In this document: positions 20,642 to 31,558 of the stretch, piece by piece
Position numbering within the stretch: the stretch's first letter is position 1
How the letters are laid out: each line of letters starts with the position of its first letter
NCBI GenBank assembly: GCA_947589015.1
Contig: CANPZF010000006.1
Location: 1-64,000 of the forward strand
DNA from: an uncultured Clostridia bacterium
GTDB taxonomy: Bacteria; Bacillota; Clostridia; TANB77; CAG-508
Length of the DNA: 64,000 nucleotides
Direction of reading: 5' to 3'
Notes under the pieces: generated by a model
The model's input: only the letters and a program-made list of their open reading frames with translations
The model's database searches: none
Told to the model about the DNA's origin: nothing
Translations under genes and position numbers: made by a program

Positions 20642-22285
20642 TTATCCTTCAATCACATTTAATATTTGTTTTTCCAAATCTTTTATTTTTTCATTAATTC
20701 TAAATATATCTTCATCTTTTAATTCATCATCATTAACATCCTGTCTAACATACATATCCATATCATTAATTTCTGATTTTAATCTATCTAGTCTTTGTAT
20801 TATCTCTGTTCTTAATGGCTTGTCAACTTTTCTTTCTATTTTTCCTACCACTGATATTTGTTCACTTAAATCATATGTCTCACCAAATTCAGGGATAGTA
20901 ACTTGCAAGTTTGTGTCTGTTTCTATTTTTTCTTTCAGAACTCTTTGTGATTCTTCTTCACCATGTACAAGAAAAATATGCTTTGGTTTTGTTATAAAAG
21001 AATATATAAAATTCATTAACCATTCTTGATCTGCATGTCCTGAATATCCCTCTATATATTCAATTCGTGCATTTACTGCTATTTCTTCTCCAAAAATTTT
21101 TACCTTCTTAGCTCCATTTACAATTTCATATCCTAATGTTCCTGGTGCTTGATATCCTACAAATAGTATTGTTGAATTAGGATTCCACAAATTATGCTTT
21201 AGATGATGTTTTATTCTTCCTACTTCACACATTCCACTAGCTGATATTATAATACTTGGCGTTTGGTCTTCATTTAAAGCTTTTGATTCATCTGCAGTTT
21301 TGGTAAATTTTAGTCCTGGAAATTCTAACGGATTATCTCCTCTTAAAATTTCTTCCTTTATGTTTTCTTCAAATAATTCTGTATTATCTTTAAATACTTC
21401 TGTTGCAGATATTGCTAAAGGACTATCTACATATACTGGTGATTTCATTAATGTTTTATATTTTCTTCTAAATTCTTGGTCATCTTTATTTTCTTTTAAT
21501 TTATTGATTTCATATAATATTTCTTGTGTTCTTCCTACTGCAAAAGATGGAATTACTACTGTTCCTTCATTGTCTAATGTTTCTGAAACAATATCTAAAA
21601 ATAGTTGTGCTTTTTCGTCATTTCTAACATGCAATCTACTTCCATATGTAGATTCCATTACTAAATAATCTGTACTATCTATCATTGTTGGCGAATCCAA
21701 AAGTGGTATATCATTATTTCCTAAATCCCCTGTAAATACAGTTTTGGTTTCTTTTCCGTCTTCTTTTACCCAGATTTCTATTATACTAGACCCCAACATA
21801 TGTCCTGCATCATTAAATCTTACATGAATTTCTGGAGTTATTTCTATAATTTCATCATATTTTACAGCTTCAAAAATCTCCAAACATCTTGCAGCTTCTT
21901 CTGCTGTATATAATGGTGCTATTGGTTGTTCACCTTTTCTTTTTCTTTTTTTATTCTTCCATTCTATTTCCATTTCCTGAATATGACCACTGTCTGGTAA
22001 CATCAATGCACATAAATCACATGTTGCTTTATGTGCATATATTTTATTTTTAAATCCTTCATTGTATAACTTAGGAATTCTGCCTGAATGGTCTATGTGT
22101 GCATGTGTTAATAACATAAAATCTATTTCAGCTGGATTAAATTCAAATTCCTGGCTATTTTCCATTTCTTGTTCTGCTTTTCCTTGCCACATCCCACAAT
22201 CTACTAAAAATTTTTTTCCTGCTGCTTCTACCAAAAAGTTTGAACCTGTAACTGTTTTTGTTGCTCCTAAAAATGTAATCTTCAT
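20642..22285 (-). CDS. MBL-fold/beta-CASP metallo-hydrolase (RNase-like)
   Basis: KITFLGATKTVTGSNFLVEAAGKKFLVDCGMWQG, LTHAHIDHSGRIPKL, IIISASGMCEVGRIKHHLKHNL. Confidence 0.9.
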   Translation of the reverse strand: MKITFLGATKTVTGSNFLVEAAGKKFLVDCGMWQGKAEQEMENSQEFEFNPAEIDFMLLTHAHIDHSGRIPKLYNEGFKNKIYAHKATCDLCALMLPDSGHIQEMEIEWKNKKRKRKGEQPIAPLYTAEEAARCLEIFEAVKYDEIIEITPEIHVRFNDAGHMLGSSIIEIWVKEDGKETKTVFTGDLGNNDIPLLDSPTMIDSTDYLVMESTYGSRLHVRNDEKAQLFLDIVSETLDNEGTVVIPSFAVGRTQEILYEINKLKENKDDQEFRRKYKTLMKSPVYVDSPLAISATEVFKDNTELFEENIKEEILRGDNPLEFPGLKFTKTADESKALNEDQTPSIIISASGMCEVGRIKHHLKHNLWNPNSTILFVGYQAPGTLGYEIVNGAKKVKIFGEEIAVNARIEYIEGYSGHADQEWLMNFIYSFITKPKHIFLVHGEEESQRVLKEKIETDTNLQVTIPEFGETYDLSEQISVVGKIERKVDKPLRTEIIQRLDRLKSEINDMDMYVRQDVNDDELKDEDIFRINEKIKDLEKQILNVIEG

Positions 22286-22313
22286 AAAATTTTCCTCTCT
22301 TTATTATATTTTT

Positions 22314-23897
22314 CTATAAAAATACTCTTGATTTTTTATTTATTCTAACTTTAAAGTCCTTTTTTGTTAGTTCTTGTTCTTCATTGATTTTAATCTTTTC
22401 CTCTATTATATTTTCATCAAATAATTGTATATAATACTGATTCTTCTCTTTTGTTATTTTTATATATAATTCTTCCAAATTAATAATTCTAGTAAAAAAG
22501 ATATTTTTCAATATCATATAATTTATATTTTCATTTTTACTAAAGATATTTATAACTTTTAACTCATTTGCTTTATTTATAAGCATTATTCCAACTCTTT
22601 GTATATCTTTTTGTATATCTTTTACTTCATATATATATTCATTTAATTCATATGGAAGCATACAATAATATCTAAATTGGTAAATCAAGTTTATCATTTC
22701 TGGTTTATTTTTTACTTTTTCTATCTTTTCACAATAGCAAGATAGAAAAGTTTTTTGTAACTTTAACATTAATTTTTTAATTGTTTTATCGATGTCTTCT
22801 GTTTCTACTAATTCAACATATTTTTTCTTTTCCTCTAATTCTTTTTTATATTTTACAAATTTTTTAGGATTTAATAGTTGATTTAATTTATCTATTCTTT
22901 TTATTTTTTCATCTCTATCTTGTTCCATCATATTGGACAATATTCTTACACTAAATATTTTTTTATCCATTGGAAGTGTTTGATTTCTTGTTTCATACTC
23001 TTCCTGCAATCTATTCCTATCATTAATTGTTTCATCTATGTTTTTAATTTGCTCTGTTAATTTTCTTTTCTCTTCTGTAATATTTTCTATAAATGTTTTA
23101 TTATCTTGCATATCTTGTAATCTTTTTTCTATTTGTTCTTTTAACCTTTTTAATTCTTTTTCTGATTTTTTATTAAGTTTAATTTCTAATAATATTGATA
23201 ATCTACTAATTGTATCTACTATAGCCCTTTGATTTTTTCTTCCATATTTTTTTTCGATAGTATTTTTGAAAAATTCAAAATAGTCCATTATAAACTCTTT
23301 ATTATTTATCCACTCTATCAAAAAGTTATGTCCTAACAGTATTCTTAAAATTTGATAAACAACATTATAATGCAAACTCTCAATTTCTCTCGAAGTAGTA
23401 GTCCATGAATATCCATTAAAATCTCTTAACACTTCAACAGTATTTATATTGTTTCCTACATTTATTAGATTTGACAATGTTTTATCTATTATAAAATATT
23501 GATTTTTTATAATAGTATCTTTTTTACTTATTTTTGCTATTGCATATAGTAATTTTCTTTCTATTGGATAACATATAATTCTTTTGGCCTTTTTCTCCAC
23601 TAAAAAAGTTCTATTTCCTATAATCGTACTCTCTTCCGAATAAGGTTTTACTAATTTTATGTCTGTACAATTATTTTCTATTGTATTTATAATATTTTGT
23701 ATAAATTCTTCTTTAGTTTCTACATCTCTTTTTACCAATTCATAATCCTTATATGCTGCTTCTATTTTATATAAAATGCTAAGAAGAAGACTTTTTGCAT
23801 TTTCTTCAAAATATTTTTTTTCTAAAACTTTTTCCAGTTGATTTTTATAATCTTTTCTTACAATTTTATCTAAAAATTTATCATTTTTCTTTTGCAA
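22314..23897 (-). CDS. Uncharacterized coiled-coil protein
   Basis: Intact 527-aa ORF with central coiled coil; no family recognised. Confidence 0.6.
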   Translation of the reverse strand: MQKKNDKFLDKIVRKDYKNQLEKVLEKKYFEENAKSLLLSILYKIEAAYKDYELVKRDVETKEEFIQNIINTIENNCTDIKLVKPYSEESTIIGNRTFLVEKKAKRIICYPIERKLLYAIAKISKKDTIIKNQYFIIDKTLSNLINVGNNINTVEVLRDFNGYSWTTTSREIESLHYNVVYQILRILLGHNFLIEWINNKEFIMDYFEFFKNTIEKKYGRKNQRAIVDTISRLSILLEIKLNKKSEKELKRLKEQIEKRLQDMQDNKTFIENITEEKRKLTEQIKNIDETINDRNRLQEEYETRNQTLPMDKKIFSVRILSNMMEQDRDEKIKRIDKLNQLLNPKKFVKYKKELEEKKKYVELVETEDIDKTIKKLMLKLQKTFLSCYCEKIEKVKNKPEMINLIYQFRYYCMLPYELNEYIYEVKDIQKDIQRVGIMLINKANELKVINIFSKNENINYMILKNIFFTRIINLEELYIKITKEKNQYYIQLFDENIIEEKIKINEEQELTKKDFKVRINKKSRVFL

Positions 23898-23930
23898 AGT
23901 TCTTCTCCTTTCTATTATTTATACATAATT

Positions 23931-26375
23931 CTACTGTTGCACGGTTTCACTGCTTCCCATTTGTAGTTCATGCAATTTTTCTAATGTCATTAAAACTTCT
24001 CTAGGTTTACTTCCCTGATATCCAGAAATAACTCCTCTTTCCTCCATTTGATCTATAATTCTACCAGCTCTTGCATATCCTACCTTGAATCTTCTTTGAA
24101 TAAATGATGTCGAAGCTTGTCCTGTTTCTACAACTGTTTGAATTGCATCCATTAAAAATGGATCAGTTTCATCATCTTCCGCTTGTTCTTGTGATAATTC
24201 CTTTTCTGTCTTGTTGCTATTCTCTATACTTTCTAGAATATCTTCACTATATGTTGCTGTTCCATTAGATTTTATAAAGTCTACTATTTTCTCAACTTCA
24301 TCGTCTGAAACAAATGCCCCTTGAACACGAATTGGTTTTGGTGCTCCTGTTGGGAAAAATAACATATCTCCTTTTCCCAACAATTTTTCTGCTCCCACAC
24401 TATCTAATATAGTTCTAGAATCTACTTGCGAAGAAACAGCAAATGCTATTCTTGAAGGTACATTGGCCTTAATTAATCCTGTAATAACATCAACTGATGG
24501 TCTTTGTGTTGCAATAACTAAATGCATTCCAGCAGCTCTCGCTTTTTGAGCTAAACGACAAATTGATTCTTCTACATCCTTTGCTGCAACCATCATTAAA
24601 TCTGCAAGCTCATCTACTATTATTACAATTTGTGGTAATGTTCCTAATCCCCCTTCTTTTTCTATTGCACTATTATATCCTTTTAAGTCTCTTACACCTT
24701 TAGTTGCAAATTTATTATATCTATCATCCATTTCTTGTACTGCCCATGCTAATGCACCTGCTGCTTTTTTTGGATCTGTAACAACTGGTATTAATAAATG
24801 TGGTATTCCATTATATACTGAAAGTTCTACTACTTTTGGGTCTACCATTACTAATTTTACTTCACTTGGTTTGGCTTTATAAACAATACTTGTAATAATT
24901 GTATTTATACATACACTCTTTCCTGATCCAGTAGAACCTGCAATTAATACATGGGGCATTTTTGCTATATCAGCTAATTGAATACTTCCAGCCACGTCCT
25001 TGCCTAATGCCACAGTAAGTTTTGATTTACTATCTTCAAATTCATCACTCTCTAAGACATCCCTTAAATGAACAGCTTCTTTTTCTTGATTTGGTACTTC
25101 TATACCAACAGCTTGTTTACCTGGAATTGGTGCTTCTATACGTATTGTTTCAGCAGCTAAGTTCAAAGCTATATCATCTGCCAAATTTGCTATTTTGTTG
25201 ACTCTTACTCCTTCTGCTGGCTTCAATTCGTAACGAGTTATAGCTGGTCCTACTGAGACATTTTCAACTTTTGCAGATACTCCAAAACTATATAAAGTTT
25301 TTTGTAATTTAGCTGCGGTATCTGTTAATGCTTTTGCTCCTCCTTTTATTCCCTTTTTAGTACCTTTACTTAATATTTCTATTGGCGGATATTCATAATG
25401 TTCATCTTCTACAACCATTGCATGTTCTAATTGTAATACTTCTTTCTTTTTATCTTCTTTTTGTTCTTCTTCTTGTCTAAATAAATTGCTCTCTATTACA
25501 TCAGGTTGAATCTCTTGTTGAAACTCTTCTTGATTTCTTTCTTTTATAGCCTTTTTTGACTGTTTTGTTAAAGGTTCTAAATTATCTTCACTATGATCAT
25601 ATTTTTGAAGTTCCATATTAGGCTCTACACTATCCACAAATTGTCCACCAAAATTAATCTTTATTTGATCATTTGCCAATTCTTTTTGCTTTTCTCTTTC
25701 TAATTGTTTTTGTATTATTCTTTCTTCTTTTTCTCTTTTTCGTCTTTGTGCAAGTGTTTCTACCATTTCAGTTTGCCTTTGTTCTCTTGATTGGTGCCTT
25801 AATTCCATTTGTTCATCATGCTTGTCTTTTAATTTTTGCATAATCATATTTATAATATCTGCCATACTAATTCCAAATGTGAATACTAATAATATTGTTG
25901 CTATACCAATGCATAAAACAACCGCTCCAAAATCTCCTAAAAGTTTTGCCAATGGTATCGCTGCTACAGCTCCAATTGCTCCACCGCCTTTACTTTGCAT
26001 TCCTATAGAATATGCATCTCTCGCAACTTCTGATAATGGTTTTGAAGACTGTAATTCTCCACTAGAAATTTGAAATACACTAAACATAATTGATAAGCTA
26101 CACACAAATATTCCGTATTGTAGCATCTTTGCATTAAGACTTTCTCTTCCATTACTTGCAAGTTTTATAGCTAGTACAAATGTTCCTATCGGAAGTATAT
26201 ATTGCATTATTCCAAACATTCCACCTAATATTTCATTTAGTTTTAAACCTATTATTCCTGATTTTGTGTAAATTAATACAGCCAAAAGTACACTAAATAC
26301 AATTAATCCTACTACTGCTAAATCTATTTTTGAAGCTGTTTTTTTACTTTTCTGATATTTTCTTTTTTTTGCCAT
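23931..26375 (-). CDS. ftsK: DNA translocase FtsK/SpoIIIE
   Basis: [86 protein letters not shown]. Confidence 0.96.
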   Translation of the reverse strand: MAKKRKYQKSKKTASKIDLAVVGLIVFSVLLAVLIYTKSGIIGLKLNEILGGMFGIMQYILPIGTFVLAIKLASNGRESLNAKMLQYGIFVCSLSIMFSVFQISSGELQSSKPLSEVARDAYSIGMQSKGGGAIGAVAAIPLAKLLGDFGAVVLCIGIATILLVFTFGISMADIINMIMQKLKDKHDEQMELRHQSREQRQTEMVETLAQRRKREKEERIIQKQLEREKQKELANDQIKINFGGQFVDSVEPNMELQKYDHSEDNLEPLTKQSKKAIKERNQEEFQQEIQPDVIESNLFRQEEEQKEDKKKEVLQLEHAMVVEDEHYEYPPIEILSKGTKKGIKGGAKALTDTAAKLQKTLYSFGVSAKVENVSVGPAITRYELKPAEGVRVNKIANLADDIALNLAAETIRIEAPIPGKQAVGIEVPNQEKEAVHLRDVLESDEFEDSKSKLTVALGKDVAGSIQLADIAKMPHVLIAGSTGSGKSVCINTIITSIVYKAKPSEVKLVMVDPKVVELSVYNGIPHLLIPVVTDPKKAAGALAWAVQEMDDRYNKFATKGVRDLKGYNSAIEKEGGLGTLPQIVIIVDELADLMMVAAKDVEESICRLAQKARAAGMHLVIATQRPSVDVITGLIKANVPSRIAFAVSSQVDSRTILDSVGAEKLLGKGDMLFFPTGAPKPIRVQGAFVSDDEVEKIVDFIKSNGTATYSEDILESIENSNKTEKELSQEQAEDDETDPFLMDAIQTVVETGQASTSFIQRRFKVGYARAGRIIDQMEERGVISGYQGSKPREVLMTLEKLHELQMGSSETVQQ

Positions 26376-26465
26376 TTATTTCTTTCATCCCTTTCGCAAT
26401 CAAAAGCCAGAATTCAAAAGTCTCTTGTTTCTTTGACTTCTGACCTCTGACTTTCTCTTCTCACT

Positions 26466-26969
26466 CTATTTTAATTCTTTTCTACTATTTTGAATAGTTT
26501 TTAAAGTATCTTGTATAGATATTTCCATTATTTTTAATGCCTCACTTATATTAGTTTCTAGTTTTTGTAAAGTTTCATTCAATACACCTTCTGCACTTCC
26601 TAAAATAGTATCAGCATATTCTTTAGTTCCTTTTGATATCTCTCTAGACATCTCATTTGCAGTTTCAATAATTTCTGTTTTTTGATCATATGCTTTTCTA
26701 GTTATTTCATGTTCATCAATCATTGCTATTATTCTATTTTCAGCTTCTTTAACTATTCCATCAGCTTCTTTTTGAGCTTCTACTAAGATACGTTGTCTTT
26801 CTTCTTTTACCCACTTAGCTTGTTTTAGTTCATCTGGAAGTTTCAATCTTATTTCTTTTATTAAATCCAACATTTCATCTTTATCTACCACACTTTTAGC
26901 AGAAAATGGAAGATTTCTACTACCTTCTAATAAGTCCTCTAAAGTTTCTAATAATGTAAATATTTCCAT
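26466..26969 (-). CDS. ATPase-like coiled-coil protein near rsmD
   Basis: MEIFTLLETLEDLLEGSRNLPFSAKSVVDKDEMLDLIKEIRLKLPDELKQAKWVKEERQRILVEAQKEAD. Confidence 0.6.
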   Translation of the reverse strand: MEIFTLLETLEDLLEGSRNLPFSAKSVVDKDEMLDLIKEIRLKLPDELKQAKWVKEERQRILVEAQKEADGIVKEAENRIIAMIDEHEITRKAYDQKTEIIETANEMSREISKGTKEYADTILGSAEGVLNETLQKLETNISEALKIMEISIQDTLKTIQNSRKELK

Positions 26970-26992
26970 GGTTTTACCCCTTTCTATTTTTC

Positions 26993-27544
26993 CTATATTT
27001 TATATAAAAATATAAGATGTGCACGACCATACCTTTTTTTAGTAACTACTTTTATTGCTACAGATTCTAATTGTTTTAATATTCTTTCTTCTTCATCAGT
27101 TTCAATAATTATTAATGTTTCTTCATCTATACAGTTATTTTCTATTAGCAATTTTACTGCTTCATATGCATAATCTGTTTTATAAGGTGGATCTATATAC
27201 ACAATATCTAGTTTAGAAAAAAGCTTCTGTTCTAATAATTTTCTGAAATCCATTTTATAGAGTTCTATTTTCTCTTTACTATGTGTTTTTTCCACATTTT
27301 TTTCAATTATGTGGATTGCTTCTTTTGATTTTTCACATAGAATAGCTTTTGTTGCTCCTCTGCTAACTGCTTCTAATCCTATAGCTCCACTTCCTGCAAA
27401 CATATCTAAAAAAATAGAGTCTTTGACCTTTTCTTGTATTATACTAAATAAAGCTTCCTTCACTCTATCTAACGTTGGTCTTGTTTCTTTGCCTTCTAAT
27501 GTGTATAATTTTGTTCCTTTAGCTTTTCCACTTATAATTCTCAT
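26993..27544 (-). CDS. rsmD: 16S rRNA (guanine966-N2)-methyltransferase
   Basis: MRIISGKAKGTKLYTLEGKETRPTLDRVKEALFSI, LDMFAGSGAIGLEAVSRGA, VYIDPPY. Confidence 0.95.
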   Translation of the reverse strand: MRIISGKAKGTKLYTLEGKETRPTLDRVKEALFSIIQEKVKDSIFLDMFAGSGAIGLEAVSRGATKAILCEKSKEAIHIIEKNVEKTHSKEKIELYKMDFRKLLEQKLFSKLDIVYIDPPYKTDYAYEAVKLLIENNCIDEETLIIIETDEEERILKQLESVAIKVVTKKRYGRAHLIFLYKI

Positions 27545-27744
27545 AATTTGCCTTTCTCTGATAATATTATTTTATTCTTTTTTCTGTCAATGTCAATAGT
27601 ATTAATAGAAATGTAATATACATTTAATAGTTCTGTAATATATTAGGCAATTTGTAACATTTTTCCATTTTTAATATTATTAATGTATTTTTTCAGATAT
27701 AAAAAGACTATCTATTCTATAGATAGTCCTCTTTTGTATAGTAT

Positions 27745-28224
27745 TTATTCTTCTTTATTCACATCTTTTAATAATTCTAATTGTGAAATTAATAATGATT
27801 CCATTTTGGCTTTATATATATCAAATTGTTTTTTTATGTCCTCTACTTCTTTTTTCTTAGATATAATTGTTACATCCAAATCACTTGTTTGCTTTTGTGC
27901 AGCATCATTTGCTTGTTTTATTATTTGTTCTGCTTGCTGTTTTGCAACATTTTTTACATCCTCAGCTGTAGTTTGTGCCATAACCAATGTATTTTGTAAT
28001 GTTTCTTCTATAGTCTTATAATGTTCCAAGCTTTTTGTTAATTCTTCTACTTTATTCTTTAATTGAGACAATTCTTTATAATTTTTGCCATAATCTATTG
28101 TTAACTCATCTAAGAAGTCATCTACCTCTTCTACACTATATCCATTCATCATTTGTTTAGAAAACTTTTTGTTTTCAATATCTAAAGGTGTTATCATTTT
28201 TTCCTCCTTATGAAAAGACAACAA
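27745..28224 (-). CDS. DivIVA domain protein
   Basis: MITPLDIENKKFSKQMMNGYSVEEVDDFLDELTIDY. Confidence 0.9.
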   Translation of the reverse strand: MLSFHKEEKMITPLDIENKKFSKQMMNGYSVEEVDDFLDELTIDYGKNYKELSQLKNKVEELTKSLEHYKTIEETLQNTLVMAQTTAEDVKNVAKQQAEQIIKQANDAAQKQTSDLDVTIISKKKEVEDIKKQFDIYKAKMESLLISQLELLKDVNKEE

Positions 28225-28238
28225 TATTAATGAGTCTT

Positions 28239-28733
28239 TTAGTTTATTCCATTATTTTTTAGCCAAGAAACTGAAAGCTTGCTTTTTATTTCTTCTCTAG
28301 CCATTTCATTTGTTATCTCATAATTAGATGGTGCAACTAAAAATATTGAATTTGATACTTTTTGAATGTATCCATCTAGTGCATAAACTCCTCCACTAAT
28401 AAAGTCAACAATTCTTCTTGCAACATCTTTATTTACATATTCTAAATTTACAATAACTGATTTTTTCTCTTTTAAAAAGCTACATATTTCATCTGATTGT
28501 TCAAATGTAGTTGGTTGAGAAATAACCATTTTTATTGCATTAGTTTGTGTTTGTGGCATTGATACAACTTTATTTTTCTTTCCAAATCCTTTTTTATCTT
28601 CTATATCATCTTCGTCTTCATATTCATATACATTCTCATCATCATATTCTTCTGGTTCTGCTGAGTCCATTCCAAACAAATCCCACACTTTATTCATTAA
28701 AGCTCCTGCCATAAAAAAACCTCCTAAAAACAT
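28239..28733 (-). CDS. sepF: Cell division protein SepF
   Basis: EICSFLKEKKSVIVNLEYVNKDVARRIVDFISGGVYALDGYIQKVSNSIFLVAPSNYEI. Confidence 0.9.
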   Translation of the reverse strand: MFLGGFFMAGALMNKVWDLFGMDSAEPEEYDDENVYEYEDEDDIEDKKGFGKKNKVVSMPQTQTNAIKMVISQPTTFEQSDEICSFLKEKKSVIVNLEYVNKDVARRIVDFISGGVYALDGYIQKVSNSIFLVAPSNYEITNEMAREEIKSKLSVSWLKNNGIN

Positions 28734-28840
28734 TTCATTCGTATTTTATGTACTAAGTATCTACTTTTTTTTTACTATTGTCAATACTTTTTTAAAATGT
28801 AATATTTTTTTAATATTTTCGTAATATTTTTGTAACATTT

Positions 28841-30118
28841 TTACTCTACTTTACTCAAATCTGGATATAACAAAATTTCATCATAAACTGATATTTTTTT
28901 ATAATTAGTTATATCTTTACTTGTATATCCTATTGCTTCTAAATCTTCATTTTCATAGGGTTCTACTATTGAATATTTTTCATTTTGTTTTTTCACATTT
29001 ATTAATAATTTGCTCAAATACCCTGCTCTATTTCTTACAACATACTTTAATCCATCTTGTTCAACTATTGCCTGATTAGGTACCTTTAGCCCAGATTCAC
29101 TCCACCATATTAAATCAAAAGATACTTTCCTGTAGTCTACTAAATCTTCTATTTGCTTTTCTATCTGTAATATCATTAAAGTTTCTTCATCATTTTCTCT
29201 TATTATATATACAATTTTTGCTGGAATTTCTATATTATTATTTAATCTTACTTTAACTTTATCATTAACTTTTGCATTTTTTGCTTCTTCGCTTTTAGAA
29301 ATAGTTGCAATATAACAAGAAGTATTATCAACTATCTTTCCACTTTCACTACTTGTAGGAATTATTTTTCCTGTCTTCAAATTTAAATTTTCTAAATACT
29401 GTTTATTTAAAGTACTAAAACATTCATTGGTAGGTTGTAATACGCTTTCTAATCCATCTACTTTATACGAAATAATTCCACTTATTGGTGCATTCAAATA
29501 TTCTGCTCCAGAATTTAATTGATTTTCATATTCTCTTCTCTCATCTATTAATTTTTTTAAATATGACCCTTTGGGACTAGCATCTCCTGCTATATTCGAT
29601 TTTTTAGTAACTATATCACTTATTTCTTTTTTTAATTCTTCTAATTTTGACATGTCTGTTAATTTACTTAATAACTCTACTTTTTCATCAATTTGATTTT
29701 CCAATAATTTCATATCTGAAGTAGATAATCCTGTCTCTTGTGACATTGCCTCTTCTACCTTTTCATCTAATTCTGCTATTTTACTTATTAATTCTTCTTC
29801 ATTTTTACTATAGTATCTAAATATAGACTCATTTTTGGCAACTCTTTCTCCTTCTGTTTTTATTTGTTCCATACCATTTTTATAATTTTCTCCTTGTACT
29901 ACTTGTTCATTTCGTATTACATATCCTATATCAGTTTCCTCCAAATATACCTTTCCTTCTTCAACCATAAAAACATCAGTTGGCTGCTCTATTAATAAAT
30001 ATATTGTGTATACAACATATATTAAAATTATTAATAAAGCTAAAATTATAAATATTCTTTTTGTGTTATCGACTTTTTTTGTGCTTCTTTTTTCAGCACT
30101 CTTTTGTCCTTCTTTCAA
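28841..30118 (-). CDS. HlyD-like periplasmic adaptor protein
   Basis: N-terminal TM, coiled coil, LNAPISGIISYKVDGLESVL lipoyl-like segment. Confidence 0.65.
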   Translation of the reverse strand: MKEGQKSAEKRSTKKVDNTKRIFIILALLIILIYVVYTIYLLIEQPTDVFMVEEGKVYLEETDIGYVIRNEQVVQGENYKNGMEQIKTEGERVAKNESIFRYYSKNEEELISKIAELDEKVEEAMSQETGLSTSDMKLLENQIDEKVELLSKLTDMSKLEELKKEISDIVTKKSNIAGDASPKGSYLKKLIDERREYENQLNSGAEYLNAPISGIISYKVDGLESVLQPTNECFSTLNKQYLENLNLKTGKIIPTSSESGKIVDNTSCYIATISKSEEAKNAKVNDKVKVRLNNNIEIPAKIVYIIRENDEETLMILQIEKQIEDLVDYRKVSFDLIWWSESGLKVPNQAIVEQDGLKYVVRNRAGYLSKLLINVKKQNEKYSIVEPYENEDLEAIGYTSKDITNYKKISVYDEILLYPDLSKVE

Positions 30119-31035
30119 TTCATTACCTCCAAAATAATTTTTATATTATTTTGTATATTTTCTTCTCCATTTAACCATATTGTTTGAGTGTTCTTTCTAA
30201 ACCAAGTTAATTGCCTTTTAGCATATCTTCTTGTTTCTTGTTTTATTTTTTCTATCATCTCTTCCTTTGTATAAACTCCATTTAAATAATCTACCACTTC
30301 TTTATATCCAAGTCCTTGCATTGCAGTTGGAAATTTATCATATTTTTTCAATATACTTCTTACCTCATCTATTATACCTTGTTGTACCATTATGTCTACT
30401 CTTTTATTAATTCTTTCATATAATTTTTCTCTATCCCAATATATTGCAAAAACTTTATAATCATATTCTATCTCTTTTTTTCTAGATTGTATCTCTTGTT
30501 CTGTTTTGGTTTTTCCTGTTGCATGATATATTTCTAAAACTCTTAAAATTCTTTTTTTGTCATTTTTACTTATTTTTTCCATTGCTTTACTATCTATTTT
30601 TTTTGCTTCTTCATATAACGCTTCTAGTCCTTCTGTTTTCACTCTTTTTTCCAATTCACATCTATACTTCTCATCAAATTCAATATTTTGATATTCTATT
30701 TCATAGATAAGACTATCTACATACAGTCCTGTTCCTCCAACTATAATTGGTGTTTTTCCTCTTTTTAATATTTCTGATATTGCTATTTTAGCATCTTTCT
30801 TATAATCTGCTACACTATATCTTGTATCTGGAGATACATTTCCTATTAAATAATGTCTTATGCCTTGCATTTCTGTTTCAGTTGGTTTTGCTGTTCCTAT
30901 ATCCATATCTTTATATATTTGCATTGAATCGGCAGAAACAATCTCTCCATTTATTTCTTTAGCTAATTCTATTGATAACGCTGTCTTACCAGATGCTGTT
31001 GGACCACAAATTACTATAACTTTTTCCTTTTGCAT
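30115..31035 (-). CDS. miaA: tRNA dimethylallyltransferase
   Basis: VIVICGPTASGKTALSIELAKEINGEIVSADSMQIYKDMDIGTAKPT; RRYAKRQLTWFRK. Confidence 0.97.
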   Translation of the reverse strand: MQKEKVIVICGPTASGKTALSIELAKEINGEIVSADSMQIYKDMDIGTAKPTETEMQGIRHYLIGNVSPDTRYSVADYKKDAKIAISEILKRGKTPIIVGGTGLYVDSLIYEIEYQNIEFDEKYRCELEKRVKTEGLEALYEEAKKIDSKAMEKISKNDKKRILRVLEIYHATGKTKTEQEIQSRKKEIEYDYKVFAIYWDREKLYERINKRVDIMVQQGIIDEVRSILKKYDKFPTAMQGLGYKEVVDYLNGVYTKEEMIEKIKQETRRYAKRQLTWFRKNTQTIWLNGEENIQNNIKIILEVMN

Positions 31036-31109
31036 TTTTAATCACATTCCTTTCACAAATACAAATCAATTGGAAAAGAATTGTAATTATTCTTTAATCT
31101 TCTCTTCCT

Positions 31110-31547
31110 TTACATAATATTGTTATATGTGTGGTATATTTCTAATATTCCTTGCTGTGTTTCTCTTAAATATCCACTCTCAAATATTAAACATACTATA
31201 AATATAAGACAAATTAAAATTATTTTATTCCTAAATTTATTTACTTTTATTTCATTTAATTTAAAACTATTAATCTGCTTAGAAACATATGGCAATAAAA
31301 TCAAACTATTGGCAGATGTAAATAAAGATACTAGTATATTTTGTATTATATTTTCTATATTCTTGTTTTCATATTCTATTCCTTTTTTAGAAAATTGAAA
31401 AACTATAAACGTCACTATAAACACAAATAGAAATCCTATAATTATAAATAGTATTTTACTACTTCTTTCCATATCTCCTAAACAATGCCATATCCAAACT
31501 GCTGAAACTATAAACACTACTAATATAGCTAATCCAATAATTGCCAT
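31110..31547 (-). CDS. Hypothetical membrane protein
   Basis: Four hydrophobic segments in an intact ORF between miaA and mutL. Confidence 0.5.
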   Translation of the reverse strand: MAIIGLAILVVFIVSAVWIWHCLGDMERSSKILFIIIGFLFVFIVTFIVFQFSKKGIEYENKNIENIIQNILVSLFTSANSLILLPYVSKQINSFKLNEIKVNKFRNKIILICLIFIVCLIFESGYLRETQQGILEIYHTYNNIM

Positions 31548-31558
31548 TTATTTTACCT